A stretch of 14,976 nt of DNA. It comes from JANQLU01 sp964434955 (GTDB lineage Bacteria; Planctomycetota; Planctomycetia; Pirellulales; Pirellulaceae). Within the stretch, counting starts at the first letter, position 1; every line of letters starts with the position of its first letter. Position numbers and translations under genes: made by a program. The stretch covers positions 1 through 14,976 of the forward strand of contig CAYSXI010000133.1 of the NCBI GenBank assembly GCA_964434955.1, in the 5' to 3' direction. The notes below the pieces were generated by a model that saw only the letters and a program-made list of their open reading frames with translations, did not search any database and was not told where the DNA came from. This document shows, piece after piece, positions 7,488 through 14,285 of this stretch.

Positions 7488-7844
7488 TTAGATGGCTTCC
7501 GGGCCGCGTTCCCCCGTCCGAATACGAACGCATTCATCAAGGGGCAGGACGAAAATCTTGCCATCTCCCGGCTCTCCCGCTTCGCCAGTCCTTCCGGCAT
7601 TCACAATCGCCTCGATCGTTGGTTCGACAAAAGGTTCGTTGACGGCGATTTGAAGCTGAACCTTGCGGTGCATCTGGGCGAAGGGATCGACCGACTCGGC
7701 CGGACTACCGGCGTCTGATTTCGGGTTGTGGCGACCAAACCCCTGGCAGTCGACAATGGTCAAGCGAAAAACGTCGACGGCTGAGAGAGCTGATTTGATC
7801 GGCTCCAGCTTCTGTGGCTGGACGATGGCGATGATTAGTTTCAT
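7488..7844 (-). CDS. P-II family signalling protein with atypical T-loop
   Basis: 118 residues, clearly of the GlnB/GlnK family: the N-terminal strand MKLIIAIVQPQKLEPIKSAL, the segment VFRLTIVDCQGFGR (25-38), KVQLQIAVNE (61-70), GDGKIFVLPL (about 93-102) and the C-loop RIRTGE are all present. These trimeric proteins sense ATP/ADP and 2-oxoglutarate and control nitrogen enzymes and ammonium channels through the T-loop. Here the T-loop (about 37-60) reads HNPKSDAGSPAESVDPFAQ: it is about three residues longer than usual and contains no tyrosine, so uridylylation at Tyr51 is impossible. The B-loop also carries an insertion (GEAGEPGDGK instead of GxIGDGK). No amtB or glnA is next to it; the porin gene lies upstream on the same strand but behind a terminator. 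It may be a paralogue with its own partner. Start ATG 7844; Shine-Dalgarno weak. Confidence 0.88.
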   Translation of the reverse strand: MKLIIAIVQPQKLEPIKSALSAVDVFRLTIVDCQGFGRHNPKSDAGSPAESVDPFAQMHRKVQLQIAVNEPFVEPTIEAIVNAGRTGEAGEPGDGKIFVLPLDECVRIRTGERGPEAI

Positions 7845-7878
7845 TGGCTTGGATCAAGGAATGTTTCTGGCGCAATGA

Positions 7879-7914
7879 AATCTACCGCTTGCGTGCCTTA
7901 ACCTCAAGAGTTAA
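7879..7914 (-). promoter_or_regulatory. Candidate promoter of the P-II gene with overlapping inverted repeat
   Basis: On the minus strand TTGAGG (7907-7902) and TAGATT (7884-7879) are 17 bases apart, each matching the sigma70 consensus at 4 of 6 positions, giving a start near 7872 and a leader of about 28 bases. The inverted repeat TTAAC-N7-GTTAA (7898-7914) covers the -35 box and is a possible repressor site. This is pattern reading only. Confidence 0.4.
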
Positions 7915-7950
7915 CACGATTCCAAAGGGCACCATGTTTTGAAGACTCGA

Positions 7951-7984
7951 ATAAAAAAACGACTTGGAAATCCAAGTCGTTTTC
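7951..7984 (-). terminator. Rho-independent terminator of the porin gene
   Basis: The 11-bp perfect stem at 7957-7967 and 7972-7982 has a 4-base loop. Read on the minus strand it is followed by a run of seven T. It lies about 50 bases beyond the porin stop codon and isolates the porin transcript from the P-II gene downstream. Confidence 0.9.
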
Positions 7985-8033
7985 TATGATTTCCGATTCG
8001 AAATCGAATCGGTTTGCTTTATTTGCCTACGGA

Positions 8034-9332
8034 CTAGAACATGAAAATGGCGTCCATGGCCCAGTTGGCTTGGCCGCTGGTCGCAGCAGCAGGACCCCAG
8101 TCGAGGCGAACTTCAGGTCGAACGATGATGTTCTGGTGAGGCCGAATGTTGACGCCACTTGTCCATCCCCAGGTCGACATGTCGCCACCGAATCGATCGG
8201 TGCGGTAGTATTCCAAGCGAGTACCGAGACCCAAGCATCGGCTGGGACGAAGGATGAACTCGTTGGTGACCGCGATATCGTCGAAAGCATCCAACTCGTA
8301 GAAGTCGATTTGCAATGAGTAGGACAAGGCATCGGTCAGGGGAACGTCGATGACGGACGAGTTGGCGTAACCCGTTCCGTTGATTCCCGTGTCGCCGAAG
8401 CTGAACATGCTGGAGACTTGAATGCCGTTTGCCATTTGCATCCGGTAACCACCAACAAACGTCAGTGCGTTGCCAATGTTTTCAAAGGCTGAATTCCAAC
8501 CGGTTGTGACACCGCCAATCAACGTCGTGCCGCCCATGTTGGTCTCGACCAATCCACCCGTCATTGTGTAAGGGCGAGTCAAGGTTTGAACAAAGGTGCG
8601 GCTGTAGAAAAAGTTATCGACGGAAGTCAGGCGGTCTTTGCTCATGGGAGAGAAAAAGTAACCGGCTTTGGCTGACGCGTATCCGTTGGAGTATTCGACA
8701 AACGCCTGCGGGATCGCCCAGCCGTAGATACCGTTGTCGTAGCTGTTATCCCAGTTGTCTGGAGCAGCAGGGGGCGAGTTGCCAAAAGCCTGAACGTTTT
8801 GAGCGTCGACACCGTAAACCGCATCCGCTCGGAAACCCCAGTTCATGCCACGCGATGGGTCGGCCAATTTCTCGACATGGAACCACGATTGATGAACGTT
8901 CCATCGACCGGGGTGGCTGTTGAACAAACCGTTGGTCCGTTCGTGGTAGCCGGTTTGAACCCAACCGCCGACGCAGAAGCCGTTCTGAGTGCAACCAAAC
9001 AGACGATCCGGTCGAGCTGGAATGTTGCACCAGTTGCGGCGTCCGCCAATCAGGTTGCGTGCGTTGCTCTGGACTTCCAGGCCAGGGCCATTCACGCCAT
9101 CCTGATTTCCTTGAGGCGCTTGAGGAACCTGATTGATATCCTGGTTTTTGTCTTGAACCGGGTCTTGCTGGTAGTATTCACCAATCAAGTAAGGGTTTTG
9201 GCCCGTCGAACCGATCCGGCTCGAGGCTGATTGAACGATAGGTGGAACCTGCTGGGCGAGCAGGGTGGTTGCTGGTGCCAAAGTCAGGCAGACGATAGCA
9301 AACAATCGGATCGTCAGATTGCGGCGTCGCAC
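8034..9332 (-). CDS. Outer-membrane beta-barrel porin, BBP2/OmpL-like
   Basis: 432 residues. A signal peptide (RRR n-region, hydrophobic core at residues 8-25, cleavage near LLAQ) shows export. Residues about 27-90 are a low-complexity Gln/Asn/Pro-rich linker. From about residue 110 alternating aromatic/glycine strands dominate (e.g. GGWVQTGYHERTNG, AYFEYSNGYASAKAGYFFSP-type strands, TLIGGVTTGWN). The chain ends in Phe (DAIFMF), the usual outer-membrane barrel sorting signal. This matches the beta-barrel porin-2 type abundant in planctomycetes. Three cysteines (NWC, FGC, GFC) lie just before the barrel. Start GTG 9332 is set by AAAGGAG at 9345-9339, 6 bases away, the best ribosome site in the window, and suggests high expression. 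The transcript ends in a strong terminator at 7951-7984. Probably a passive channel; the substrate is unknown. Confidence 0.85.
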   Translation of the reverse strand: MRRRNLTIRLFAIVCLTLAPATTLLAQQVPPIVQSASSRIGSTGQNPYLIGEYYQQDPVQDKNQDINQVPQAPQGNQDGVNGPGLEVQSNARNLIGGRRNWCNIPARPDRLFGCTQNGFCVGGWVQTGYHERTNGLFNSHPGRWNVHQSWFHVEKLADPSRGMNWGFRADAVYGVDAQNVQAFGNSPPAAPDNWDNSYDNGIYGWAIPQAFVEYSNGYASAKAGYFFSPMSKDRLTSVDNFFYSRTFVQTLTRPYTMTGGLVETNMGGTTLIGGVTTGWNSAFENIGNALTFVGGYRMQMANGIQVSSMFSFGDTGINGTGYANSSVIDVPLTDALSYSLQIDFYELDAFDDIAVTNEFILRPSRCLGLGTRLEYYRTDRFGGDMSTWGWTSGVNIRPHQNIIVRPEVRLDWGPAAATSGQANWAMDAIFMF

Positions 9333-9450
9333 GTCAAACTCCTTTTTGCATGCGGTAAACAGTTTGCAGGAATGGAGCGCTCCGCGCAGTTTCCTGTCAT
9401 TGCTGTTGTATCGGTTGGTTTGATTTAGCAGGTTGACCGTATCCGCGCAT

Positions 9451-9483
9451 GCTAACTGTCATGCCGGTTAGCAAAGGGCTAAC
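9451..9483. promoter_or_regulatory. Three alternating GCTAAC/GTTAGC arms in the ftsY-porin spacer
   Basis: GCTAAC (9451-9456), GTTAGC (9467-9472) and GCTAAC (9478-9483): the central arm can pair with either outer arm (loops of 10 and 5 bases), giving two mutually exclusive hairpins. There is no T-run, so it is not a classical ftsY terminator. It lies about 120 bases upstream of the porin start and may be a leader structure or operator. The remainder of the 218-base spacer shows only the 10-bp palindrome GGAGCGCTCC (9374-9383) and the porin ribosome site. Confidence 0.35.
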
Positions 9484-9550
9484 GCTCAGCCAAGCGAGCG
9501 AAGCTAGGAGGAGTTTGAGGGCCTTGGTCGGCGTCCAACGGAAGTTCGAT

Positions 9551-10648
9551 TTAGCCTTCGAAATCCAAGAGAGCGTTGACGTAGTGATCGACGTTAAATT
9601 CTGCAAAAGCGTCGGGAGTTTCGCCCAATCCGATGAATTTCACGGGCAGGTCAAATTCCTGACGGATGGGAATTGCGACACCACCTTTTGCGGACCCATC
9701 CAGCTTGGCGAGGACGATTCCGGTACAGCCTGCGGCTTCTGAAAACCCGCGTGCCTGACTGATAGCATTTTGACCGGCGGTTGCATCCAGCACCAAAAGA
9801 ACTTCATGAGGCGCGGTTTCGCAAACGCGGTTCATCACATTCCGAATCTTGGTCAGCTGGTCCATCAAGTTGGTTTGCGTTTGCAGGCGACCGGCGGTAT
9901 CCACGATACAAATGTCGGCATCCGTATTGACGGCCGTTTCGACGGCTTTGTAGGCAACACTTGCAGGGTCACCGCCTTCCTTGCCGGTCACAATTTCGGC
10001 GCCGAGACGTTCTGCCCAAATTGTCAGTTGCTGGACAGCGGCTGCTCGAAAAGTATCGCCAGCGCCGAGCACGACTTTCTTGCCCTCGGATCGATACTTG
10101 TGAGTCAACTTGGCAATTGAGGTTGTTTTCCCGGAGCCGTTGACGCCCACCACCATAATAACGGTCGGCCCCGATTCGGCCATGCTCACCGTCGCCTGTT
10201 CCTGGGCCATGATTTCCCGGACCGTTTCTTTGGCCGAATCAACGAGGTCGGTCATCGACAATTTACGTGCCCGGTATTTGGCTTTGATCCCGTCGCGGAT
10301 TTTTCCTGCTGGACCTGCTCCCATGTCTGTTTTGATCAGGATGGCAAAAAGCTCGGCCAGGAATTCGTCATCGACGACGCGACCTTCTTTTCCGACCAGG
10401 TCGCGAACGTCCGTATTGAGAACTTCGAACGTTTTCTTGACGGCCTTTTTAAAGCCGGAAAACCAACCGCCTTTCTTTTCTTCCTTTTCAGGCTCGGAGG
10501 ATTCGGAAGCTTCAACCGGTTCCGGCGTCGGGGGCGCATCGTCGGTCAGTTCCGGACTTTCCAGCTCCGCCTCATTGGAAGCTGGGGCTTCGCTGGCTTC
10601 CTGTTCCGTCTTGTTTTTCTTTTTTCCGAATGGATTCCAAAGAGCCAT
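9551..10648 (-). CDS. ftsY: Signal recognition particle receptor FtsY
   Basis: 365-residue SRP GTPase that docks SRP-ribosome complexes at the inner membrane and so delivers nascent membrane proteins to SecYEG. The N-terminal A region is a Lys-rich start (FGKKKNK), then an acidic Glu/Pro/Ser linker (14-58) and an amphipathic basic segment WFSGFKKAVKK (62-72), the usual membrane-binding helix. The N domain follows (about 70-155). The GTPase motifs are GVNGSGKTTS (G1, 168-177), DTFRAAA (198-204), DTAGR (250-254), AKLDGSAKGG (314-323; Ala replaces the common Thr of TKLD) and GLGE (340-343). Start ATG 10648 has no clear Shine-Dalgarno. It sits 151 bases downstream of trpD and upstream of the porin, all on the minus strand. 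Whether it is co-transcribed with trpD is unclear. Confidence 0.96.
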   Translation of the reverse strand: MALWNPFGKKKNKTEQEASEAPASNEAELESPELTDDAPPTPEPVEASESSEPEKEEKKGGWFSGFKKAVKKTFEVLNTDVRDLVGKEGRVVDDEFLAELFAILIKTDMGAGPAGKIRDGIKAKYRARKLSMTDLVDSAKETVREIMAQEQATVSMAESGPTVIMVVGVNGSGKTTSIAKLTHKYRSEGKKVVLGAGDTFRAAAVQQLTIWAERLGAEIVTGKEGGDPASVAYKAVETAVNTDADICIVDTAGRLQTQTNLMDQLTKIRNVMNRVCETAPHEVLLVLDATAGQNAISQARGFSEAAGCTGIVLAKLDGSAKGGVAIPIRQEFDLPVKFIGLGETPDAFAEFNVDHYVNALLDFEG

Positions 10649-10799
10649 GGCTTCAAACCAGGATTCAGTCGCGAGTTAATGAAAGGACAATTGAGACTCC
10701 ACATGTTACTTGAAGCGGGCAAAATTGTCTTTGGGGGACGAATATCCAGCGATTGGATCAAAACCCTGGGCCTCAAATCGAGTTGTCGTGAACCGGGAA

Positions 10800-11807
10800 T
10801 CAGGCGTTGGTAAGACTTCGAATCTGCTCGAGCTTCGCCGTGACGGCACCCGAATCGATGGCCTCGGAGCATCGTTGAGCCGCGTCTTTGAGCGAATTCG
10901 CGTTACCGGTAATCCAAACGGCCGCCGCCGCATTGAGAATCACAATATCTCGCTGACAGCCGGATTCGCCAGCGAACACGTCGAGGATCATTTTGGCACT
11001 TTGCTCTGGACTGGAAGCAGTGATGTCTCCGGGCGATATTTTCAGCCCGAAATCATTGGGAGACCAGGATGTCTCGGTCAACTCAGTGTTCGATACCTCG
11101 ATCACACGGGTTTGGTCTTGGCAGCTAATCTCTCCCAGTCCGTCGTTGCCATGGATCACGATCGAGTGTTGGGTTCCTAGCTGGGCTAAAGCTTCCGAAA
11201 TCAACGTCTGGGTTTCACCGCGACCCGCGCCCAACACCTGGTGGGGTGCAAGGGCAGGATTACAAAGTGGACCCAGCAGATTGAAAATCGTCGGGTGCGG
11301 TAATGCCATTCGAATGGGTACGACGTGGCGAACCGAGGGATGAAACAAGGGAGCATGGCAGAAACACAAACCGGCCTCGTTGAGACATCGTTCGGCAGAC
11401 GCGATGTCTTTATCCACCGCGACCCCAAGCTCCGCAAGGACATCCGTGGAACCACTATTGCTTGTCGCCTTCCGGTTTCCATGTTTGGCCACGACGGTTC
11501 CACAGGCGGCCGCGACAAACGCGGCGGCCGTGCTGATGTTGAATGTTCCCTTGCCACTCCCGCCAGTTCCACAAGTGTCCACTGCACGCGGGTGATCACA
11601 GCGAATGGTATTCATGTGGTTGCGCATCGCCCTCGCGGCGCCCGCAAGTTCCTCAACGGTTTCGCCTTTTTTATAGAGAGCGGTCAGCAGGCGGGCGGTC
11701 AGTTCCGTATCTGACTGTCCCTGCATGATTTGATCAACGATTTCCGACATTTCGTCTTGTGACAGGGACTCGCCGGCTTGCGCCTTTTCGATTGCATTTG
11801 AAAGCAC
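10800..11807 (-). CDS. trpD: Anthranilate phosphoribosyltransferase
   Basis: Second step of tryptophan synthesis: transfers phosphoribose from PRPP to anthranilate. Visible motifs are the PRPP-binding loop CGTGGSGKGTFN, KHGNRKATSNSGSTD (substrate and Mg sites), the anthranilate-side region PLFHPSVRHV, and PTIFNLLGPLCNP. I choose the GTG at 11807 because GGAG at 11816-11813 lies 5 bases upstream and the resulting N-terminus (MLSNAIEKAQAGESLS) lines up with known TrpD proteins. A TTG at 11837 would add ten residues, has no ribosome site and is preceded by a stop two codons earlier. The protein is then 335 residues, normal for the family. No trpE, trpG or trpC is nearby, so the trp genes are dispersed. 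It diverges from the nucleoside hydrolase gene. Confidence 0.95.
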   Translation of the reverse strand: MLSNAIEKAQAGESLSQDEMSEIVDQIMQGQSDTELTARLLTALYKKGETVEELAGAARAMRNHMNTIRCDHPRAVDTCGTGGSGKGTFNISTAAAFVAAACGTVVAKHGNRKATSNSGSTDVLAELGVAVDKDIASAERCLNEAGLCFCHAPLFHPSVRHVVPIRMALPHPTIFNLLGPLCNPALAPHQVLGAGRGETQTLISEALAQLGTQHSIVIHGNDGLGEISCQDQTRVIEVSNTELTETSWSPNDFGLKISPGDITASSPEQSAKMILDVFAGESGCQRDIVILNAAAAVWITGNANSLKDAAQRCSEAIDSGAVTAKLEQIRSLTNA

Positions 11808-11905
11808 GTTTGCTCCGATATTCTGTTTTGTCGTCAATCTTTAACAAATTGGCTGGCGATGCGAGGGAATTCCCGTTGAATCGAATCGTTTGTACGCTTT
11901 TTTTC

Positions 11906-11936
11906 TTGTTTCAATGTGGGTTGAATTTTAAAATTC
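11906..11936 (+). promoter_or_regulatory. Candidate promoter with 14-bp palindrome in the trpD / hydrolase divergent spacer
   Basis: TTGTTT (11906-11911) and TAAAAT (11929-11934) are 17 bases apart, pointing to the nucleoside hydrolase gene. The -10 lies inside the perfect palindrome GAATTTTAAAATTC (11923-11936), which could be an operator. A second palindrome, GGGAATTCCC, lies at 11865-11874, nearer trpD. The -35 matches only 3 of 6, so confidence is low. Confidence 0.3.
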
Positions 11937-12015
11937 CCGCGACGGATTCAGGATTCCCACCACCAATTTGGTTCGAACATACTCTTGTAATGCCGCAGGA
12001 AGGCTAGGGCAATCG

Positions 12016-12954
12016 GTGCGTAAAGTAATTATTGACTGCGATATGGGTACGGATGATGCGGTCGCATTATGCCTTTGCCTGTTTGATGAACGATTAGATG
12101 TCGTCGCGGTTACGGCTTGTGAAGGAAGCGTTACCGCCGATCAGGCCAATCAAAACCTCCAGGCGGTCATCGGATTGATTGATCCGGACAAGTATCCACG
12201 ACTTGGGAGCGCCAGTGGCGCCGACAATGCTCCCCCGGTAAACACGAGTTTTCTTTACGGTCAGGATGGACTGGGGAATTCAGGATTCGAAGTTTCGCGG
12301 CTTCAGCACCTGGCACCCTCAGACAAATTGATTGCGGATTGTATCAAGCAAAACCCCAATGACGTCACGATTCTCTGTCTCGGCCCATTGACCAATGTCG
12401 CTCGAGCTTTTCAACGCGATCCTGGCCTGGAAAATCTCGTCGATCGGATCGTGATCACCGGTGGAAGCGTCGATGCGATCGGGAACATTACCGCTGGCGC
12501 GGAATTCAATATGTACTTCGATCCGGAGAGTGCCAAACAGGTATTCGAATCGCGAACAACCAAGACGCTGGTGCCCCTGGATATCACCAGGCAGATCGAG
12601 TTCGGACTCGATTTCATGGATCAGCTTCCCGATGACCATTCCCGAGCGGGGTGGTTCTTGCGGCAGATTCTCCCCAATGCCTTTCGAACCTTTCGGCAAC
12701 ACTACGGAAAAGAGTCAATCACTTTGAATGACGTGATTGGCGCCATGTCCATTTTGGAACCGCAGTTGTTCGAATTCAACGAGATGCCGGGGATGATTGA
12801 AGTGACAGGTGAAATCACCCGGGGCGTGACACTTTTCGACCGCCGCGACATTCCAGAAGCAAGCAATAACATGGAAGTCGCTACGGATGTTCGAACGGAT
12901 CAGATTTGGCAGTATATCGTTGATCAATTGACTCTGGCTGGAAACGCGACTTAG
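12016..12954 (+). CDS. Nucleoside hydrolase family (IUNH) protein with altered active site
   Basis: 312 residues from GTG 12016; a longer frame from TTG 11968 adds 16 residues without family character, while the family starts just before the DCDMGTDDA motif (residues 7-15). That motif is the calcium and ribose-binding signature of inosine-uridine nucleoside N-ribohydrolases, which split nucleosides into base and ribose. CLGPLTNVARA (121-131) and GAEFNMYFDPESA (161-173; E163, N165, D169) also fit. Compared from memory with Crithidia IUNH, the Ca-ligand Asn39 is Ser38 here (EGSV instead of xGN), and catalytic His241 is Asn238 (LNDVIGA instead of xHDPxA), while Asp239 is kept; Tyr81 occupies the position of the conserved His in HGxxG. 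The fold is certain, the activity is not. GGG at 12007-12009 is a weak ribosome site. Length is normal. Confidence 0.85.
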   Translation: MRKVIIDCDMGTDDAVALCLCLFDERLDVVAVTACEGSVTADQANQNLQAVIGLIDPDKYPRLGSASGADNAPPVNTSFLYGQDGLGNSGFEVSRLQHLAPSDKLIADCIKQNPNDVTILCLGPLTNVARAFQRDPGLENLVDRIVITGGSVDAIGNITAGAEFNMYFDPESAKQVFESRTTKTLVPLDITRQIEFGLDFMDQLPDDHSRAGWFLRQILPNAFRTFRQHYGKESITLNDVIGAMSILEPQLFEFNEMPGMIEVTGEITRGVTLFDRRDIPEASNNMEVATDVRTDQIWQYIVDQLTLAGNAT

Positions 12955-13023
12955 TCGCCGCTCCAAGACAAACCGCTAAATCGCGGGCAAGCAGCCAAAT
13001 CGAGCCTATGCTTCCGACACTCT

Positions 13024-13035
13024 AATCGCGCGATT
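13024..13035. repeat. 12-bp perfect palindrome in convergent spacer
   Basis: AATCGCGCGATT lies in the 147-base gap between the convergent nucleoside hydrolase and zinc-ribbon/TPR genes. No T-run follows on either strand, so a terminator role is unlikely. The rest of the gap holds only a 4-bp stem (CCGC/GCGG, about 12972-12985) and nothing else that I can support. Confidence 0.4.
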
Positions 13036-13101
13036 GGTCCGTTCTGTTGCGCTCAACATGACGCGTTCGAAATGACGTGATCGAAGACGAGCCAGCCCCG
13101 A

Positions 13102-13914
13102 TCAATACTTGTAGCCGAACAGCGTCCAGCGTGGCAGGAAACTGTCGTTCTTGGACTTGCCCAACATTTTCTCTGATTGTTTGACCGATTTTCGGAACCA
13201 ACCTTCTTTGCCAAACGACGGTTCATCGTCGTTAATCAGTTTGAAGATTTCCAACGCGGTCGCGTGTTCGTTTTGTTCCTGATAGGACGTGGCCAGCATC
13301 ACGAAAATCGAGGGGTCGTAATGTTCGTTCGGCGGCTCAAGCATTTTGAATAGCTCGCGTGCCTCGTTTAGATTTCCTTTTTGAATCAGGCCGACACCCC
13401 GCGCTCGAATCGCTCCGGGATGTTTGTTGTCAATTTCGAAAGCCCGGTCAAAACAACGATCGGCATCGCCTTCGGTGCCGTACTTTTCGTGCCATGCGCC
13501 AAGGAAGAATTGAACATCGGCATTGGTACCGTGGGAACCTTCCATGGCTGCCGCGAAGTCTCTTGCCTCATCGTGTTGGCGAAAGGCGCTCAGTGTTTGC
13601 AAATGTTCGATGGCCACATCGGGATCGTCCATCTTGTCGACCAGATTGCTGGTGCTGGATTCGATCGCTTCCGACTTGATCCGTTGCCATTCTTTGACCG
13701 AAATGGCTCGGTGCTGGGTGCAGGAAGGGCAGTAATCGAGGATCTGTTTGCGGCCCAAAGGAATGATTGGGATGAACAAAACGACAAAGAAAAGCCCGGT
13801 TTCGTAAGTCTCAAGCTGGGCGATACTCCCGCAAAATTCACAGGCTCCCGTTTCCAATTCGAGATTGGATTTTCCGTAGTAGTGGGTGCCGATTCCATTG
13901 ACTGTTTGAGGCAT
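13102..13914 (-). CDS. Zinc-ribbon / tetratricopeptide-repeat protein
   Basis: 270 residues with two parts. Residues 1-80 contain the pairs C25-x2-C28 (CEFCG) and C62-x2-C65 (CPSC), a zinc ribbon. Between them is the hydrophobic stretch LFFVVLFIPIIPLGRKQ (41-57), which resembles the zinc-ribbon_15-type 'FIPIIPL' core and is probably buried rather than membrane-spanning. Residues about 95-255 form helical TPR-like repeats with W/G/Y/A/P positions, for example the stretch VQFFLGAWHEKYGTEGDADR and IRARGVGLIQKGNLNEA, ending in the segment ATSYQEQNEHATALEIFKL. TPRs bind other proteins, so this is likely a scaffold. No signal peptide is present. The ATG at 13914 is preceded by GGAG nine bases away. 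It diverges from the small basic protein gene. The function is unknown. Confidence 0.8.
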   Translation of the reverse strand: MPQTVNGIGTHYYGKSNLELETGACEFCGSIAQLETYETGLFFVVLFIPIIPLGRKQILDYCPSCTQHRAISVKEWQRIKSEAIESSTSNLVDKMDDPDVAIEHLQTLSAFRQHDEARDFAAAMEGSHGTNADVQFFLGAWHEKYGTEGDADRCFDRAFEIDNKHPGAIRARGVGLIQKGNLNEARELFKMLEPPNEHYDPSIFVMLATSYQEQNEHATALEIFKLINDDEPSFGKEGWFRKSVKQSEKMLGKSKNDSFLPRWTLFGYKY

Positions 13915-13952
13915 TTTGGAAGTCTCCAGGCAACAAGATACTGCAACCGATG

Positions 13953-13982
13953 ATTATAAAGTCGCCCGAATAGGCAATACAA
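13953..13982 (-). promoter_or_regulatory. Candidate sigma70-type promoter of the zinc-ribbon/TPR gene
   Basis: On the minus strand a perfect TATAAT (13958-13953) lies 18 bases after TTGTAT (13982-13977, 3 of 6 matches). The start would fall near 13946, about 32 bases before ATG 13914. Confidence 0.45.
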
Positions 13983-14041
13983 TCAGCCAATGATGTCCCA
14001 AATACCGTTGAGTTTGGCCGAAAGAGTCTCGATTTTGAGCC

Positions 14042-14070
14042 TTTCCGATCGTGCCGCTGCGCGGTATCAT
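14042..14070 (+). promoter_or_regulatory. Candidate promoter of the small basic protein gene
   Basis: TATCAT at 14065-14070 (5 of 6 to TATAAT) lies 17 bases after TTTCCG (14042-14047, a poor -35). It would give a leader of about 30 bases that contains the AGGA ribosome site. Confidence 0.3.
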
Positions 14071-14107
14071 TTTCCTTTCAAATTTCGAACAAATCAGGAA
14101 TTGATCC

Positions 14108-14209
14108 ATGGCCAAGCCTTCCCATAAAGTCAAAAAAGCCAACCACGGCAAGCGACCTGCGAGCGCCAAGGCGCGAAAAGCTAAGCGCAAGAAAATTAAA
14201 ACTCCATAG
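14108..14209 (+). CDS. 33-residue very basic protein, probable nucleic-acid or ribosome binder
   Basis: A short gene: ATG 14108 to TAG 14207-14209, 33 residues, beginning MAKPSHKVKKANHGKRPA and ending RKKIKTP. Eleven Lys, three Arg and two His, no acidic residue, no Cys and no hydrophobic segment. It has AGGA at 14096-14099 with an 8-base spacer, a candidate promoter upstream and a strong terminator downstream, so it looks like a real and well-expressed gene. Composition and size recall small ribosomal proteins, but I do not recognise the motifs of L34, L36 or bTHX, nor the longer small basic protein known in the Planctomycetes-Verrucomicrobia-Chlamydiae group. A role in binding rRNA or DNA is inferred from charge only. 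trmB follows behind the terminator. Confidence 0.75.
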   Translation: MAKPSHKVKKANHGKRPASAKARKAKRKKIKTP

Positions 14210-14220
14210 ACCCGTGTTCG

Positions 14221-14266
14221 ACTGGCCAATCATTGCCAGTTCACCGGGTTTCGCAATTGAGCCCGG
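14221..14266 (+). other. Two stem-loops in the 3' region of the small basic protein gene
   Basis: ACTGGC (14221-14226) pairs with GCCAGT (14235-14240), loop 8. CCGGG (14244-14248) pairs with CCCGG (14262-14266), with a few further wobble pairs inside. Together with the terminator at 14286-14311 they give three consecutive hairpins in about 100 bases, a structured 3' UTR or a possible 3'-derived small RNA. Confidence 0.5.
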
Positions 14267-14285
14267 ACATTTGAATTCATTGAAT

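Noticed and set aside
10110..10679. 189-codon plus-strand frame over ftsY
   Set aside because: Antisense shadow of the acidic linker and GTPase domain; serine/proline-rich translation is a mirror of Glu/Pro codons, no start signals.
11325..11714. Plus-strand frames over trpD
   Set aside because: Shadow frames of a conserved enzyme gene with no ribosome site and no recognisable protein features.
11968..12015. Upstream TTG start of the nucleoside hydrolase
   Set aside because: Sixteen extra residues precede the first family strand without similarity to it; GTG 12016 fits the family start.
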